From positions 1,984,001 to 2,048,000 of the forward strand of contig NZ_JACCFI010000001.1 of the NCBI RefSeq assembly GCF_013410355.1: a stretch of 64,000 bases of DNA, in the 5' to 3' direction. Below are positions 1-8,185 of this stretch, piece after piece. The DNA comes from Agromyces hippuratus. GTDB taxonomy: Bacteria > Actinomycetota > Actinomycetes > Actinomycetales > Microbacteriaceae. Position numbers and translations under genes: made by a program. The notes under the pieces are model-generated. The model was not told where the DNA came from. It was given only the letters and a program-made list of their open reading frames with translations, and ran no database searches. Numbering within the stretch: position 1 is the stretch's first letter; each line of letters opens with the position of its first letter.

Positions 1-31
1 TCACGGCGAAGCCGGTGAAGATCTGGATCAC
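1..31 (-). CDS. possible start of a leftward gene cut by the window edge
   Basis: A GTG at 31-29 on the minus strand is preceded by a good ribosome site (GGAGG, about 8 nt upstream). It opens a frame reading V-I-Q-I-F-T-G-F-A-V before the edge. Ten codons are not enough to name a product. The hydrophobic start and the divergent position relative to the phosphoketolase gene make a real gene start plausible. This is inference only. Confidence 0.35.
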   Translation of the reverse strand, partial: MIQIFTGFAV

Positions 32-113
32 GCCCTGCCTCCGCGGACGTCGGGGTGCGAAGCGGGGCTCATCGCCTTCGACCCTATCGGTGGTGCCCGC
101 CCCCAGACCGCCC

Positions 114-119
114 TAGGCT
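114..119 (+). promoter_or_regulatory. candidate -10 box (TAGGCT) for the phosphoketolase gene
   Basis: TAGGCT fits the actinobacterial TANNNT -10 pattern and would start transcription near 126, leaving a leader of about 25 nt with AGGGGA as ribosome site before the ATG at 151. No clear -35 box is visible. Confidence 0.35.
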
Positions 120-150
120 CGAAGGGCACGATGAGCCGACAGGGGAAGCC

Positions 151-2598
151 ATGTCCGAGGCAAGCGAGCACGAGCACGAGCACCATGTGCGCGGGGCATC
201 CGTGCCGCTCGAGATCGTCGACGCCTGGTGGCGTGCCGCGAACTACCTGAGCGTCGGCCAGATCTACCTGATGGCGAACCCGCTGCTCGCCCGGCCGCTC
301 GAACCGGCCGACATCAAGCCGCGCCTGCTCGGTCACTGGGGAACCTCCCCGGGACTGAACCTCGTCTACGCGCACCTCAACCGGGCGATCGTCGAACGCG
401 GCACGCCGACGATCTACGTGTGCGGGCCCGGCCACGGCGGCCCCGCGATGGTCGCGAACACGTGGCTCGACGGCACCTACTCCGAGCTCTTCCCCTCGAT
501 CGGCGCCGACGCCGAGGGCATGCGGCGGCTCTTCCGCCAGTTCTCGTTCCCGGGCGGCATCCCGTCGCACGCTGCACCAGAGACCCCCGGCTCGATCAAC
601 GAGGGCGGCGAGCTCGGGTACTCGCTCATGCACGCCTACGGCGCCGCGCTCGACAATCCGGGACTCGTCGTCGCCTGCGTGATCGGCGACGGCGAGGCAG
701 AGACCGGTCCGCTCGCAGCGAGCTGGCGCGGCCACTCGTTCCTGAACCCGGTGACGGACGGTGCGGTCCTGCCGATCCTGCACCTCAACGGCTTCAAGAT
801 CGCGAACCCGACCCTGCTCGCACGCATCCCCGAGGCCGAGCTCGTCGACTTCTTCCGAGGCAACGGCTACGAGCCGCTGCTCGTGACGGGCGGGTTCGAC
901 GGCGAGGATCCGATGGCCGTTCACGGCCGCATGGCCGACGCCATCGACGTCGCCTACCAGCGCATCGCCGCGATCCGGGCGGATGCCGCGGCGGGCGCGT
1001 TCGCCGAGACGGCCCCGCGCTGGCCGGCCATCGTGCTGCGCACCCCGAAGGGGTGGACCGGCCCGGTCGTCGTCGACGGAGTGCAAGTCGAGGGCACGTT
1101 CCACGCCCACCAGGTGCCGCTCGCCGAAGTACGCGAGAACCCCGAGCACCTCGCGATGCTCGCGGAGTGGCTGCGGTCGTACCGCCCCGAGGAGCTCTTC
1201 GACGGCGAGGGGCGCCCGGTCGCCGGGCTCGGTGCCCTGCGGCCCGACGGCGAGCTGCGCATGAGCGCGAACCGGAGCGCCCATGTCAACGGCGGCATCG
1301 GTCACCGGCTCGAACTGCCGTCGCTCGCGCCGCATGCGGTCGAGGTGGCCGCCGGCGAGCGCGGCGGCCCCGGCGAGGCCACGCGCGTGTTCGGCTCATG
1401 GCTGGCCGAGGTGATGCGCGACAACCCCGACGACTTCCGCCTCTTCGGCCCCGACGAGGTGGCCTCGAACCGGCTCGGCGCCGTGTTCGACGTCACCGCG
1501 CGGGCATGGGCCGAGGCGATGCATCCGCTCGACGAGCACCTCGCCCGCGAAGGCCGCGTCATCGAGGCCCTCAGCGAGCACCTCATGCAGGGCCTGCTCG
1601 AGGGGTACCTGCTCACCGGCCGCCACGGGCTCATCACGAGCTATGAGGCCTTCATCCACATCGTGGACTCGATGTTCAACCAGCATGCGAAGTGGCTCGA
1701 ATCCGCGAAGCAGGTGCCGTGGCGAGGGGATGTCGCGAGCCTCACCTACCTGCTCTCCTCGCATGTCTGGCGGCAGGACCACAACGGCTTCTCGCACCAG
1801 GACCCGGGATTCCTGAACGTCGTCGTCAACAAGCAGGCCGACGTCGTGCGCGTGTACCTGCCGCCCGACGCGAACACCCTGCTCGAGGTCATGCGGCACG
1901 CCTTCGACACGCAGAACCGCGTGAACGTCGTCGTCGCGGGCAAGCAGCCGCAACCGCAGTGGCTCTCACCCGCCGAAGCCGCCGCACACGTCGAAGCCGG
2001 TCTCGGCGTGTGGGAGTGGGCGGGCAGCGAGACCGGCTCCGAGCGAGCGGATGGCGCGGCATCCGAGCCCGACGTGGTCATCGCGTGCGCCGGCGACGTG
2101 CCCACGACCGAGGCGATCGCGGCGGCCCAGCTCCTGCGATCCCGACTGCCCGAACTGCGCGTACGGCTCGTCAACGTCGTCGACCTCATGCGACTGCAGG
2201 ACCCGCAGCATCACCCGCACGGATTGCCCGGCGCGGCGTTCGACGCGATCTTCACCCGCTCGGCGCCGGTGATCTTCGCCTTCCACGGCTACCCGTCGCT
2301 CGTCCACCAGCTGACGTACCGGCGCACGAACCACGCGAACATCCACGTGCGCGGCTTCGTCGAGCGCGGCACGACGACGACGCCGTTCGACATGCTGCAC
2401 CTGAACGACCTCGACCGGTACCGGCTCGCGCTCGACGTGCTGCACCGCGTGCCCGGCCTCGAAGGCGGCACCGGCATCGCGGAGATCGCCGACGAGTGGC
2501 ACGCGGCTCGCAGCCGTGCCCGCGAGTACGCGTACGAGCGCGGCGAGGATCCCGACTGGATCACGGCCTGGCGTTTCGCCGCGCCTGCCCGGGCGTAG
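151..2598 (+). CDS. xfp: phosphoketolase (xylulose-5-phosphate/fructose-6-phosphate type)
   Basis: This 815-residue protein has the usual length for phosphoketolases, cytoplasmic thiamine-diphosphate enzymes that split xylulose 5-phosphate or fructose 6-phosphate with phosphate into acetyl phosphate and an aldose phosphate. Visible family marks are GHGGPAMVANTW near residue 93, the ThDP/metal motif GDGEAETGPLA at about 179-189, FIHIVDSMFNQHAKWL, HVWRQDHNGFSHQDPG and FHGYPSLVHQL near the C-terminus. The frame is open further upstream, but the ATG at 151 is preferred because AGGGGA lies just before it and homologues start near here. The gene stands alone and converges on the next gene across a strong hairpin. 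Which sugar phosphate it prefers cannot be read from sequence. Confidence 0.95.
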   Translation: MSEASEHEHEHHVRGASVPLEIVDAWWRAANYLSVGQIYLMANPLLARPLEPADIKPRLLGHWGTSPGLNLVYAHLNRAIVERGTPTIYVCGPGHGGPAMVANTWLDGTYSELFPSIGADAEGMRRLFRQFSFPGGIPSHAAPETPGSINEGGELGYSLMHAYGAALDNPGLVVACVIGDGEAETGPLAASWRGHSFLNPVTDGAVLPILHLNGFKIANPTLLARIPEAELVDFFRGNGYEPLLVTGGFDGEDPMAVHGRMADAIDVAYQRIAAIRADAAAGAFAETAPRWPAIVLRTPKGWTGPVVVDGVQVEGTFHAHQVPLAEVRENPEHLAMLAEWLRSYRPEELFDGEGRPVAGLGALRPDGELRMSANRSAHVNGGIGHRLELPSLAPHAVEVAAGERGGPGEATRVFGSWLAEVMRDNPDDFRLFGPDEVASNRLGAVFDVTARAWAEAMHPLDEHLAREGRVIEALSEHLMQGLLEGYLLTGRHGLITSYEAFIHIVDSMFNQHAKWLESAKQVPWRGDVASLTYLLSSHVWRQDHNGFSHQDPGFLNVVVNKQADVVRVYLPPDANTLLEVMRHAFDTQNRVNVVVAGKQPQPQWLSPAEAAAHVEAGLGVWEWAGSETGSERADGAASEPDVVIACAGDVPTTEAIAAAQLLRSRLPELRVRLVNVVDLMRLQDPQHHPHGLPGAAFDAIFTRSAPVIFAFHGYPSLVHQLTYRRTNHANIHVRGFVERGTTTTPFDMLHLNDLDRYRLALDVLHRVPGLEGGTGIAEIADEWHAARSRAREYAYERGEDPDWITAWRFAAPARA

Positions 2599-2618
2599 CG
2601 ACCGGGAACCCGGAACGA

Positions 2619-2650
2619 CGGCGGGCGCCCGGTCTCCCGAGCGCCCGCCG
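2619..2650. terminator. bidirectional hairpin terminator
   Basis: The arms CGGCGGGCGC (2619-2628) and GCGCCCGCCG (2641-2650) are perfectly complementary over 10 bp around a 12-nt loop. They lie between two convergent stop codons. No U-run follows, as is common in high-GC actinobacteria. Confidence 0.7.
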
Positions 2651-2666
2651 CACCGATCCGTTCCGC

Positions 2667-3326
2667 TCAGGCGTCGCAGCCCCACACGTACGAGCCGTTG
2701 TAGTACACCGGCACCATCTCCTTGCCGGTGCAGGGACCGCAATCCTCGTCGCGCGGTGCGGGCGGCAGGCCCGGGTAGTACTCGGAGGTGTACGGGTCCG
2801 CTGCGGGAGCAGCCGCCGGGGCCTCCTCGGTCGCCTCGCTCGAATCGGATGCCGCGGCATCCGATCCCCCCGACCAGTCATCGCCCTCGTCGGCGACCTG
2901 CTCGGCCTCGGCTGCCGCCCGGGCGGCTTCCTCGGCCGCCGCCGCCTCTGCCGCGAGCTGCGCGGCCGCCGCGGCTGCCGCGGCCTGCTGCGCCGCGACC
3001 GCCTCGCCGTGGGCGGCGAGCGCACCGCGCAGCGCTTCGGTCGCCGAGTGCGCGAGCGCGGCATCCCGGATGCCCGAGACGTCGACACCGGCCGCACCGA
3101 TGCCGACCTGACCACCGACCTCGGCGATCGCGGCCTCCTTCGCCCGAGTGAGATCGGCCGCCGCCTCGGCGCTCTGCGCCTGGCCGGCGATGCCGATCGT
3201 GACCACGATCAGGCCGGCGAGCGCGAGACCGAGCATCCGGTCGGCCCGGTGCCTGCCTGTGCCGCCCTCGAGATGCACCGCGGCGGCCCCGCTGCGCCCG
3301 AACGTCATGACTCGTTTGGTGATCAT
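2667..3326 (-). CDS. alanine-rich membrane-anchored hypothetical protein
   Basis: A protein of 219 residues with no family I recognise. It has a short basic N-terminus, one hydrophobic segment at about residues 31-49 (LGLALAGLIVVTIGIAG), then a long Ala/Glu-rich stretch (about 55-150) likely to form a helix or coiled coil. An acidic, proline-containing linker follows. The tail carries CGPC and a final GCD, so up to three cysteines could bind metal or form a disulfide outside the cell. The start at 3326 is chosen over an earlier in-frame codon because GAAGGAAGGA precedes it at good spacing. It is probably a bitopic membrane or exported protein. The low-complexity composition limits any homology inference. 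Confidence 0.7.
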   Translation of the reverse strand: MITKRVMTFGRSGAAAVHLEGGTGRHRADRMLGLALAGLIVVTIGIAGQAQSAEAAADLTRAKEAAIAEVGGQVGIGAAGVDVSGIRDAALAHSATEALRGALAAHGEAVAAQQAAAAAAAAQLAAEAAAAEEAARAAAEAEQVADEGDDWSGGSDAAASDSSEATEEAPAAAPAADPYTSEYYPGLPPAPRDEDCGPCTGKEMVPVYYNGSYVWGCDA

Positions 3327-3569
3327 TCGATTCCTTCCTTCGTACGGACCGAGTGTTCGGATCTGCCCGTCGGTTCGACGGGTCGAAGGAGGTTCGCAGC
3401 GACTCCGGGGTCGTGCGCACGGCACGACGAATCGTCGCCGCGACATGCCCCCGGAATCGTCACTGTCAGCCCCCCGCTAACACCACACCTGTGCAGCGTA
3501 TCGACGTTGTGCCCTGAAATGGGGGCATTTCCGCCGATTCCCGCCGGGTGTCGCGGAGCGGGCGACCGG

Positions 3570-4559
3570 CTACCAGCGCTCGTGCACCGTCGCGCGGATC
3601 TCGCGGTCGTAGAGCTCGCGCACCGCTTCGTCGAACGACGGCGGCAGGCGCAGCGACCCGGCCTCGGCGTTCGCCCGCGCCTGCTGCGGTGATCGCGCAC
3701 CCGGAATCACCGAGCTCACACCCGGCTGCGCGGCGATCCACGCGAGGGCGACCTGGGCGGGCGAGGCGGCCGGCGCCGCCTCGCGGGCCAGCGCGGTGAA
3801 CTCGGATGCCGCGCGCACGCCCGTCTCGTAGTCGACGCCCGAGAAGGTCTCGCCCACATCGAACGCCTCGCCGTGACGGTTGAAACTGCGGTGGTCGTTC
3901 GCGGCGAAGATCGTCTCGCTCGTGTAGCGGCCCGAGAGCAGGCCGCTCGCGAGCGGCACCCGGGCGATGATGCCGACCCCTGCCGCGACGGCGGCGGGCA
4001 GCACCTGGTCGAGCGGCTTCAGCCGGAACGCGTTCAGGATGATCTGCACCGTAGCGACGTTCGGCCGTGCGATGGCGGTCAGCGCCTCGTCGACCCGCTC
4101 GACGCTCACGCCGTAGGCGGCGATCGAGCCGTCGTCGACGAGGGCGTCGAGTGCGTCGAAGACCCGGTCGTCGCCGTAGACCGACGTGGGCGGGCAGTGC
4201 AGCTGCACGAGGTCGAGGGTGTCGACGCCGAGGTTCGCGCGCGAGCGGTCGACCCAGGCGTGGAAGTGCTCGGCCGAGTAGTTGGCGTGCTCCTGCGGCA
4301 GGCGCCGGCCCAGCTTCGTGGCGACCGTGACGCCGGAGCCGGGGTTCGCGCGGAGCCACGCTCCGATGAGCGATTCGCTCCGGCCGTCGCCGTAGACGTC
4401 GGCGGTGTCGAAGAAGGTGACGCCGGCATCGTGCGCCGCGTCGAGCACGGCGAGCGCGTCGCCCTCGGCGACCTCGCCCCAGTCGGCGCCGAGCTGCCAG
4501 GTGCCGAGGCCGATGACGGAGACCGTGCGGCCGGTGCGGCCGAGGGTGCGAGTCTGCAT
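3570..4559 (-). CDS. aldo/keto reductase (YajO/GSP69-like group)
   Basis: A 329-residue NAD(P)H-dependent oxidoreductase of the aldo/keto reductase superfamily, a cytoplasmic TIM barrel that reduces aldehydes or ketones. The catalytic tetrad is readable as D51 and Y56 (in FFDTADVYGDGRSE), K82 (VATKLGRR) and H121 (LVQLHCP). The cofactor-binding C-terminal segment SSVIPGARSPQQARANAEA is typical. The ATG at 4559 has GGAG close upstream. It is transcribed alone and is divergent from the GyrI-like gene. The substrate is unknown. A second, smaller aldo/keto reductase lies at 9433. Confidence 0.92.
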   Translation of the reverse strand: MQTRTLGRTGRTVSVIGLGTWQLGADWGEVAEGDALAVLDAAHDAGVTFFDTADVYGDGRSESLIGAWLRANPGSGVTVATKLGRRLPQEHANYSAEHFHAWVDRSRANLGVDTLDLVQLHCPPTSVYGDDRVFDALDALVDDGSIAAYGVSVERVDEALTAIARPNVATVQIILNAFRLKPLDQVLPAAVAAGVGIIARVPLASGLLSGRYTSETIFAANDHRSFNRHGEAFDVGETFSGVDYETGVRAASEFTALAREAAPAASPAQVALAWIAAQPGVSSVIPGARSPQQARANAEAGSLRLPPSFDEAVRELYDREIRATVHERW

Positions 4560-4714
4560 GATGCTCCAGTGCTGGTCGGGGGAAGATCGCCGGCACGCCC
4601 GCCGAGGCGGAATGTCGCGGACGGTCCGTCTCCGATGGTGTCATGCGCGCGCGGAGGCCGCACGTGCGCCGGCGCCTCCGGCTCCATGTCGGTGGTGCGC
4701 GCGACGCTGTGTGC

Positions 4715-5326
4715 ATGGCCGACAAGTACGACGTGAAGCGCGAACTCGCCTGCTACACCGCCCCACGAGGCCGATTCGAGCTCATCGAGGTGCCCGAGCT
4801 CGCGTACTGCATGGTCGACGGGCACGGCGACCCCAACCGCGCTCCCGAGTACGCGGCCGCGGTCGAGGCGCTCTACGCCGTGTCGTACGCCGCCAAGTTC
4901 CAGAGCAAGCGCGAGCTCGACCGCGACTACGTCGTCGGACCGCTCGAGGGGCTCTGGAGCGCCGACGATCCGGCGACGTTCATCACCCGCGAGAAGTCGG
5001 CCTGGTCGTGGACCATGATGATCTGGCAGCCCGACTGGCTCACCCCCGAGATCGTCGCCGAGGCGATCTCGAAGGCTGCGGCGAAGGCATCCGCCGCGGG
5101 TCTCGTGCGCTTCGAACGACTCGCAGAGGGCCGCTCGGTGCAGACGCTCCACCTCGGCTCGTACGACGACGAGGGCCCGACGCTCGCGCGTCTGCACGAC
5201 GAGTTCATGCCCGAGCAGGGCCTGCGGTTCAACGGTCGGCATCACGAGGTGTACCTCGGCGACCCCCGGCGCACGGTTCCCGAGAAGCTCAAGACCATCC
5301 TCAGACAGCCGGTTGCGCCGGCCTGA
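4715..5326 (+). CDS. GyrI-like small-molecule-binding domain protein
   Basis: The 203-residue protein matches the stand-alone GyrI-like (SHV-fold) family that binds small molecules. Typical features are YxMVDGHGDPN near residue 30, a central WxMMIWQPDW segment, and YDDEGPTLARLHDEFMPEQGL followed by HHEVYLGDPRR near the end. The frame is open upstream, but the ATG at 4715 is chosen because the upstream codons encode an arginine-rich run and because GACGCT sits 6 nt before it, resembling the leaderless starts elsewhere in this window. No DNA-binding domain is attached, so it is a ligand-binding protein or an enzyme of this fold, with unknown ligand. Confidence 0.85.
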   Translation: MADKYDVKRELACYTAPRGRFELIEVPELAYCMVDGHGDPNRAPEYAAAVEALYAVSYAAKFQSKRELDRDYVVGPLEGLWSADDPATFITREKSAWSWTMMIWQPDWLTPEIVAEAISKAAAKASAAGLVRFERLAEGRSVQTLHLGSYDDEGPTLARLHDEFMPEQGLRFNGRHHEVYLGDPRRTVPEKLKTILRQPVAPA

Positions 5327-5374
5327 CCCGCAGGACGCTGCGGGCTCCTGATCGCGCGTGCGCGTCAGGTGTGC

Positions 5375-5422
5375 GGATGCCGCGGGGCGCCGCCCTCGAA
5401 GGAGGGCCGCCCCGCGGCATCC
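5375..5422. terminator. very strong bidirectional hairpin
   Basis: Fifteen bp of perfect stem (5375-5389 with 5408-5422) is capped by a further 5 bp (CCCTC with GAGGG) and a GAAG tetraloop, between two convergent genes. The outer arms begin and end with GGATGCC/GGCATCC, the heptamer enriched across the window. Confidence 0.85.
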
Positions 5423-5445
5423 GGTCGACCAGTGCGGTCGCCCGC

Positions 5446-5886
5446 TCAGGCCTCCTGCTCGGCGCCGAAGCGCTGGCGGGCGTCGAGCGGGATGAGCGGC
5501 TTCTCGCCGCGTGCCTTGATCTGCTGCACGGCCCAGGTGTTGCCGTCGGGGTCGGCGAAGCCGAAGAAGGTGCCGCCGTCGCGTTCGTCGAAGACGGTGA
5601 TCTCGCTCGCCTCGACGCCGCGCGAGAGCAGCTCATCGCGAGCGGCTGCCGCGTCGGCGACGACGAGCTGCACGCCGTGCAGCGAGCCGGGTGCCATCTC
5701 GTTCTGCGACGGCAGCGAGCCGATCACGATCGAGCAGCCCGAGCCGCGGGGCGTCAGCTGCGCGATGTGCATGTGCTCGTTGCGGGTGTCGTGGTCGAGG
5801 GCGAAGCCGAGCTGGTCGCGGTAGAACGCGATCGATCGGTCGAGGTCGCTCACCGGCACGATGACGACTTCCAGTGTCCAGTCCAT
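5446..5886 (-). CDS. VOC (glyoxalase/bleomycin resistance) family protein
   Basis: The 146-residue protein is a single vicinal-oxygen-chelate unit with two beta-alpha-beta-beta-beta modules. The first begins VVIVPVSDLDRSIAFYRDQLGF. The second ends in GGTFFGFADPDGNTWAVQQ, the usual C-terminal VOC signature. Members include glyoxalases, dioxygenases and resistance proteins, and the substrate cannot be told here. The start at 5886 has GGAGCAC upstream. It lies on the same strand as the SRPBCC and ArsR genes, about 100 nt downstream of them, so it may be part of the same transcript. Such clusters of small stress enzymes are common in actinobacteria. Confidence 0.9.
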   Translation of the reverse strand: MDWTLEVVIVPVSDLDRSIAFYRDQLGFALDHDTRNEHMHIAQLTPRGSGCSIVIGSLPSQNEMAPGSLHGVQLVVADAAAARDELLSRGVEASEITVFDERDGGTFFGFADPDGNTWAVQQIKARGEKPLIPLDARQRFGAEQEA

Positions 5887-5986
5887 GAGGTGCTCCGTTC
5901 AGTGCGGTGATCGCAGACGACTGAGGGCGCCGCGTGGCGAGCGGGGGCGCGCCCCGGGGCATCCGGTCGGTCGACGCTGCGCTCGG

Positions 5987-6460
5987 TCAGGCGGCGAGCA
6001 CCCCGTCGAGGCGCGCGTAGCCCTCGGTGAGGCCCTGCTCCATATTGCTCTGGATCATGCCGTCGCGGGCTTCGAGGCTCGGGTAGGTGGAGTGGATGCG
6101 GAGCAGCGTGCGCCCGCCGCCGAGGTCTTCGAACGACATCGACTCGACGGCGACGACGTCGGGGAAGCCTTCGTACTCGAAGGTCTGCACCGCGAACTCG
6201 TTGTCGCGCACCGAGTGGAAGGTGCCGTTGAAGGCGTACTCCTCGCCCTCGGGGTCGACGTGCAGGTAGCGGTAGCCGCCCTGTGGCACGAAGTCCCAGC
6301 GCTCGACGCGCATCTCGTAGCCGTTGGGGCCGAGCCAGCGCTTGACGAGCTCGGGGTCGCGGTGCGCGTTGAAGACGGCGGCGACGGGTGCGTCGAACTC
6401 TCGCTCGATCTCGACGAAGGGCAGGCCTTCGGGGGCGGTGATGGTGACGGGGTTCGTCAT
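5987..6460 (-). CDS. SRPBCC (AHSA1-like) domain protein
   Basis: The 157-residue protein belongs to the START-like AHSA1 family: VEIEREFDAPVAAVFNAHRDPELVKRW near the N-terminus, then a central sheet with FNGTFHSV and a C-terminal helix ending MEQGLTEGYARLDGVL. These proteins have a hydrophobic ligand cavity, and most have no known activity. The start at 6460 is fixed by the ArsR gene: the ArsR stop lies only 2 nt upstream and its last codons supply a GAAGAG ribosome site, so translation is likely coupled. ArsR plus SRPBCC is a recurrent bicistron in actinobacteria. The regulator probably senses a compound handled by this protein. Confidence 0.9.
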   Translation of the reverse strand: MTNPVTITAPEGLPFVEIEREFDAPVAAVFNAHRDPELVKRWLGPNGYEMRVERWDFVPQGGYRYLHVDPEGEEYAFNGTFHSVRDNEFAVQTFEYEGFPDVVAVESMSFEDLGGGRTLLRIHSTYPSLEARDGMIQSNMEQGLTEGYARLDGVLAA

Positions 6461-6462
6461 GA

Positions 6463-6900
6463 TCAGGTCTCTTCTCTGGCGTGCCCGGCTGGAGCGCCGG
6501 GCTCGGCGGAGTCGGTCGGTTGCGCGATCGGCGCAGCCGGGTCGACGGATGCCCCGGCGTCCGGGCCGGGGGCTTCGGCGAGCAGCGCATCCAACGTGCG
6601 GAACTGCTGCTCGTGGATCAGCCGGTAGCGGTCGATCCACGCGGTGAGGGCTTCGAGCTGGGCCGCGTCGAGGTGCACGGGACGGCGTTGCGCGTCACGA
6701 GTTCTCGTGACGAGCCCCGCGTGCTCGAGCACCTGGATGTGCTTCGAGACGGCCTGCTTGGTGATCGCGAACGGCTCGGCGAGCTCGTTGACCGTGGCCG
6801 GCCCTCGGCTCAGGCGGGCGATGATGCCACGGCGCACCGGGTCGGCCAGCGCCATGAAGGCGCGGTCGAGGCGGTCGTCTGCGCTCGGGTCGAAGATCAT
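6463..6900 (-). CDS. ArsR-family winged-helix repressor
   Basis: The 145-residue protein has a classic ArsR winged helix: the FMALADPVRRGIIARLSRG opening, recognition region AITKQAVSKHIQVLEHAGLV at about residues 45-64, and a wing with TRDAQRRPVHLD. The C-terminal extension is acidic and alanine/proline-rich. No cysteine metal site of the ArsR or CadC type is present, as is usual for ArsR proteins paired with SRPBCC partners. It is the first gene of a two-gene operon with the SRPBCC gene. A perfect 8-bp dyad 26 nt upstream of its ATG is the obvious candidate operator and suggests autorepression. Confidence 0.93.
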   Translation of the reverse strand: MIFDPSADDRLDRAFMALADPVRRGIIARLSRGPATVNELAEPFAITKQAVSKHIQVLEHAGLVTRTRDAQRRPVHLDAAQLEALTAWIDRYRLIHEQQFRTLDALLAEAPGPDAGASVDPAAPIAQPTDSAEPGAPAGHAREET

Positions 6901-6925
6901 CAGCCTGTTTCCAACTCATTCATTG

Positions 6926-6943
6926 ATCAACCATTTGGTTGAT
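6926..6943. promoter_or_regulatory. perfect inverted repeat, candidate ArsR operator
   Basis: ATCAACCA-TT-TGGTTGAT is an 18-bp dyad with perfect 8-bp arms, 26 nt upstream of the ArsR start. It sits in an AT-richer island within GC-rich DNA. Its place and symmetry fit an autoregulatory site. Binding itself is inferred. Confidence 0.7.
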
Positions 6944-7090
6944 TACAAGGTACGACGATCGGATGGTGCTGTCAAGACCCGATCGAACGTCCGCGCCCGC
7001 GGTGGAGGCGTCCACTGCGGGGGTTGCCATGGGCCGCGCGAGCGACGAGTATCGGCTCGACAGCCACGTCGAGATCGAAAGGGTCGCACC

Positions 7091-7513
7091 ATGGTCACGC
7101 TCAACCCGTACCTCAACTTCCCCGGCAACGCGAAGGAGGCACTGGAGTTCTATCACTCGGTGTTCGGCGGCGAACTCACGACGAGCACCTTCGCCGAGTT
7201 CGGCCAGGCCGACGATCCCGCCGACGCCGACAAGATCATGCACGGCCAGCTCGAGGGCGACGGCGGCATCGTGCTGATGGGTGCCGACACGCCGAGCTCG
7301 ATGGGCGACCCCGGCACCGGCGGGCCGATCTCGATCTCGCTCTCGGGCGGGCGCGACGACGACGCCGTGCTCCGCGGCCACTGGGACAAGCTGCTCGCGA
7401 GCGGTTCGGAGATCGTGCCGCTCGAGGTGGCACCTTGGGGCGACGCGTTCGGCATGTGCGCCGACCGCTACGGGGTCACCTGGCTCGTGAACATCTCGGC
7501 GAACGCGAGCTGA
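7091..7513 (+). CDS. PhnB-like VOC family protein
   Basis: The 140-residue protein is of the PhnB/DUF1338-neighbour type of VOC protein: NPYLNFPGNAKEALEFYHSVFGGELTT at the start, GQLEGDGGIVLMGADTP in the middle and GDAFGMCADRYGVTWLVNI at the end. Members of this group often lack the metal ligands of true glyoxalases, and biochemical function is generally unknown. The start at 7091 is chosen over a much longer open frame because GAAAGGG precedes it and the family begins here. It is transcribed away from the ArsR operon, so the ArsR operator region lies between the two. Confidence 0.9.
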   Translation: MVTLNPYLNFPGNAKEALEFYHSVFGGELTTSTFAEFGQADDPADADKIMHGQLEGDGGIVLMGADTPSSMGDPGTGGPISISLSGGRDDDAVLRGHWDKLLASGSEIVPLEVAPWGDAFGMCADRYGVTWLVNISANAS

Positions 7514-7554
7514 TCCGGTAGGTCCGAGCGAGCCGCGAACGACTGCTGCGGCAA

Positions 7555-7606
7555 CTGCGGCGGCTGCGGCGGCTGCGGCGGCTGCGGCGGCTGCGGCGGC
7601 TGCGGC
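7555..7606. repeat. 9-bp minisatellite, about 5.7 copies of CTGCGGCGG
   Basis: Five exact units start at 7555, 7564, 7573, 7582 and 7591, and a partial sixth runs into the MarR stop codon (7607-7609 on this strand). It lies in the short gap between the convergent VOC and MarR genes. The period is a multiple of 3, so unit loss or gain would not shift any frame that crosses it. Confidence 0.85.
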
Positions 7607-8065
7607 TCAGCCTGCAGCGACCGGCAGCGCCACTCCGTGCAACGCCTCGACGACCGGAGCGAGCTCGGGCTGTTCGCCCGCTTCGGCGAGCACCCGCTCG
7701 AGCGTCTCGTCGTGGATCGGACGCGCCCGCTCGTAGAGCGCGCGGCCTGCAGCGGTGAGCTCGGTGTAGATGCCGCGCCGGTCGTCGGCGCAGAGGATGC
7801 GCGTGAGCAGCGCCCGGTCTTCGAGCCGGTTCACGAGCCGCGTCGTCGCGCTCGGGCTGAGCGCCGCCGCGCGCGCGAGCTGCTGCATGCGCATGTGCCA
7901 GCCGTCTTGCCGGCTGAGCGCATCGAGCACCGTGTACTCGACGACCGAGAGGTCGACGGATGCCGCGAGCGCGCGCTCGAGCTCGGCTTCGATGAGTCCG
8001 TGCAGTGCGGCGAGCGTGCGCCATCCCTGCGCGCGCACCTCGACGGCGTCGTCGGCGATGCCCAT
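7607..8065 (-). CDS. MarR-family transcriptional regulator
   Basis: The 152-residue protein has the MarR fold: N-terminal dimerisation helices, a VEYTVLDALSRQDGWHMRMQQLA stretch, recognition region SPSATTRLVNRLEDRALL at about residues 70-87, and a wing with DDRRGIYTELTAAGRAL. No cysteine acts as an obvious redox switch in the DNA-binding half, although one lies in LLTRILCADD. GGAGGAGAC precedes the ATG. It is divergent from the MFS-AKR-DJ-1 operon, across a 120-bp gap full of TTGC/GCAA half-sites. This is the standard layout for a MarR repressor of its own gene and a neighbouring efflux or detoxification operon. Confidence 0.93.
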   Translation of the reverse strand: MGIADDAVEVRAQGWRTLAALHGLIEAELERALAASVDLSVVEYTVLDALSRQDGWHMRMQQLARAAALSPSATTRLVNRLEDRALLTRILCADDRRGIYTELTAAGRALYERARPIHDETLERVLAEAGEQPELAPVVEALHGVALPVAAG

Positions 8066-8084
8066 GTCTCCTCCTCGGTCTATT

Positions 8085-8156
8085 TAGTTGCTTGCGCTTT
8101 CTAATTGCGCGTGCAAGTATTAATCCCTGCCGTGCAATAGAGCGCGTCTGCAACTA
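8085..8156. promoter_or_regulatory. multi-half-site MarR operator region
   Basis: The divergent promoter region holds TTGC-N4-GCAA at 8105-8116, an outer inverted pair TAGTTGC (8085-8091) and GCAACTA (8150-8156), and extra half-sites at 8092-8095 and 8134-8137. The density of one half-site motif in 72 bp is strong evidence of a regulator-binding region. The link to the adjacent MarR is inferred. Confidence 0.65.
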
Positions 8157-8185
8157 TTCGTACGAGTGTAACAGGAGAACCACGT

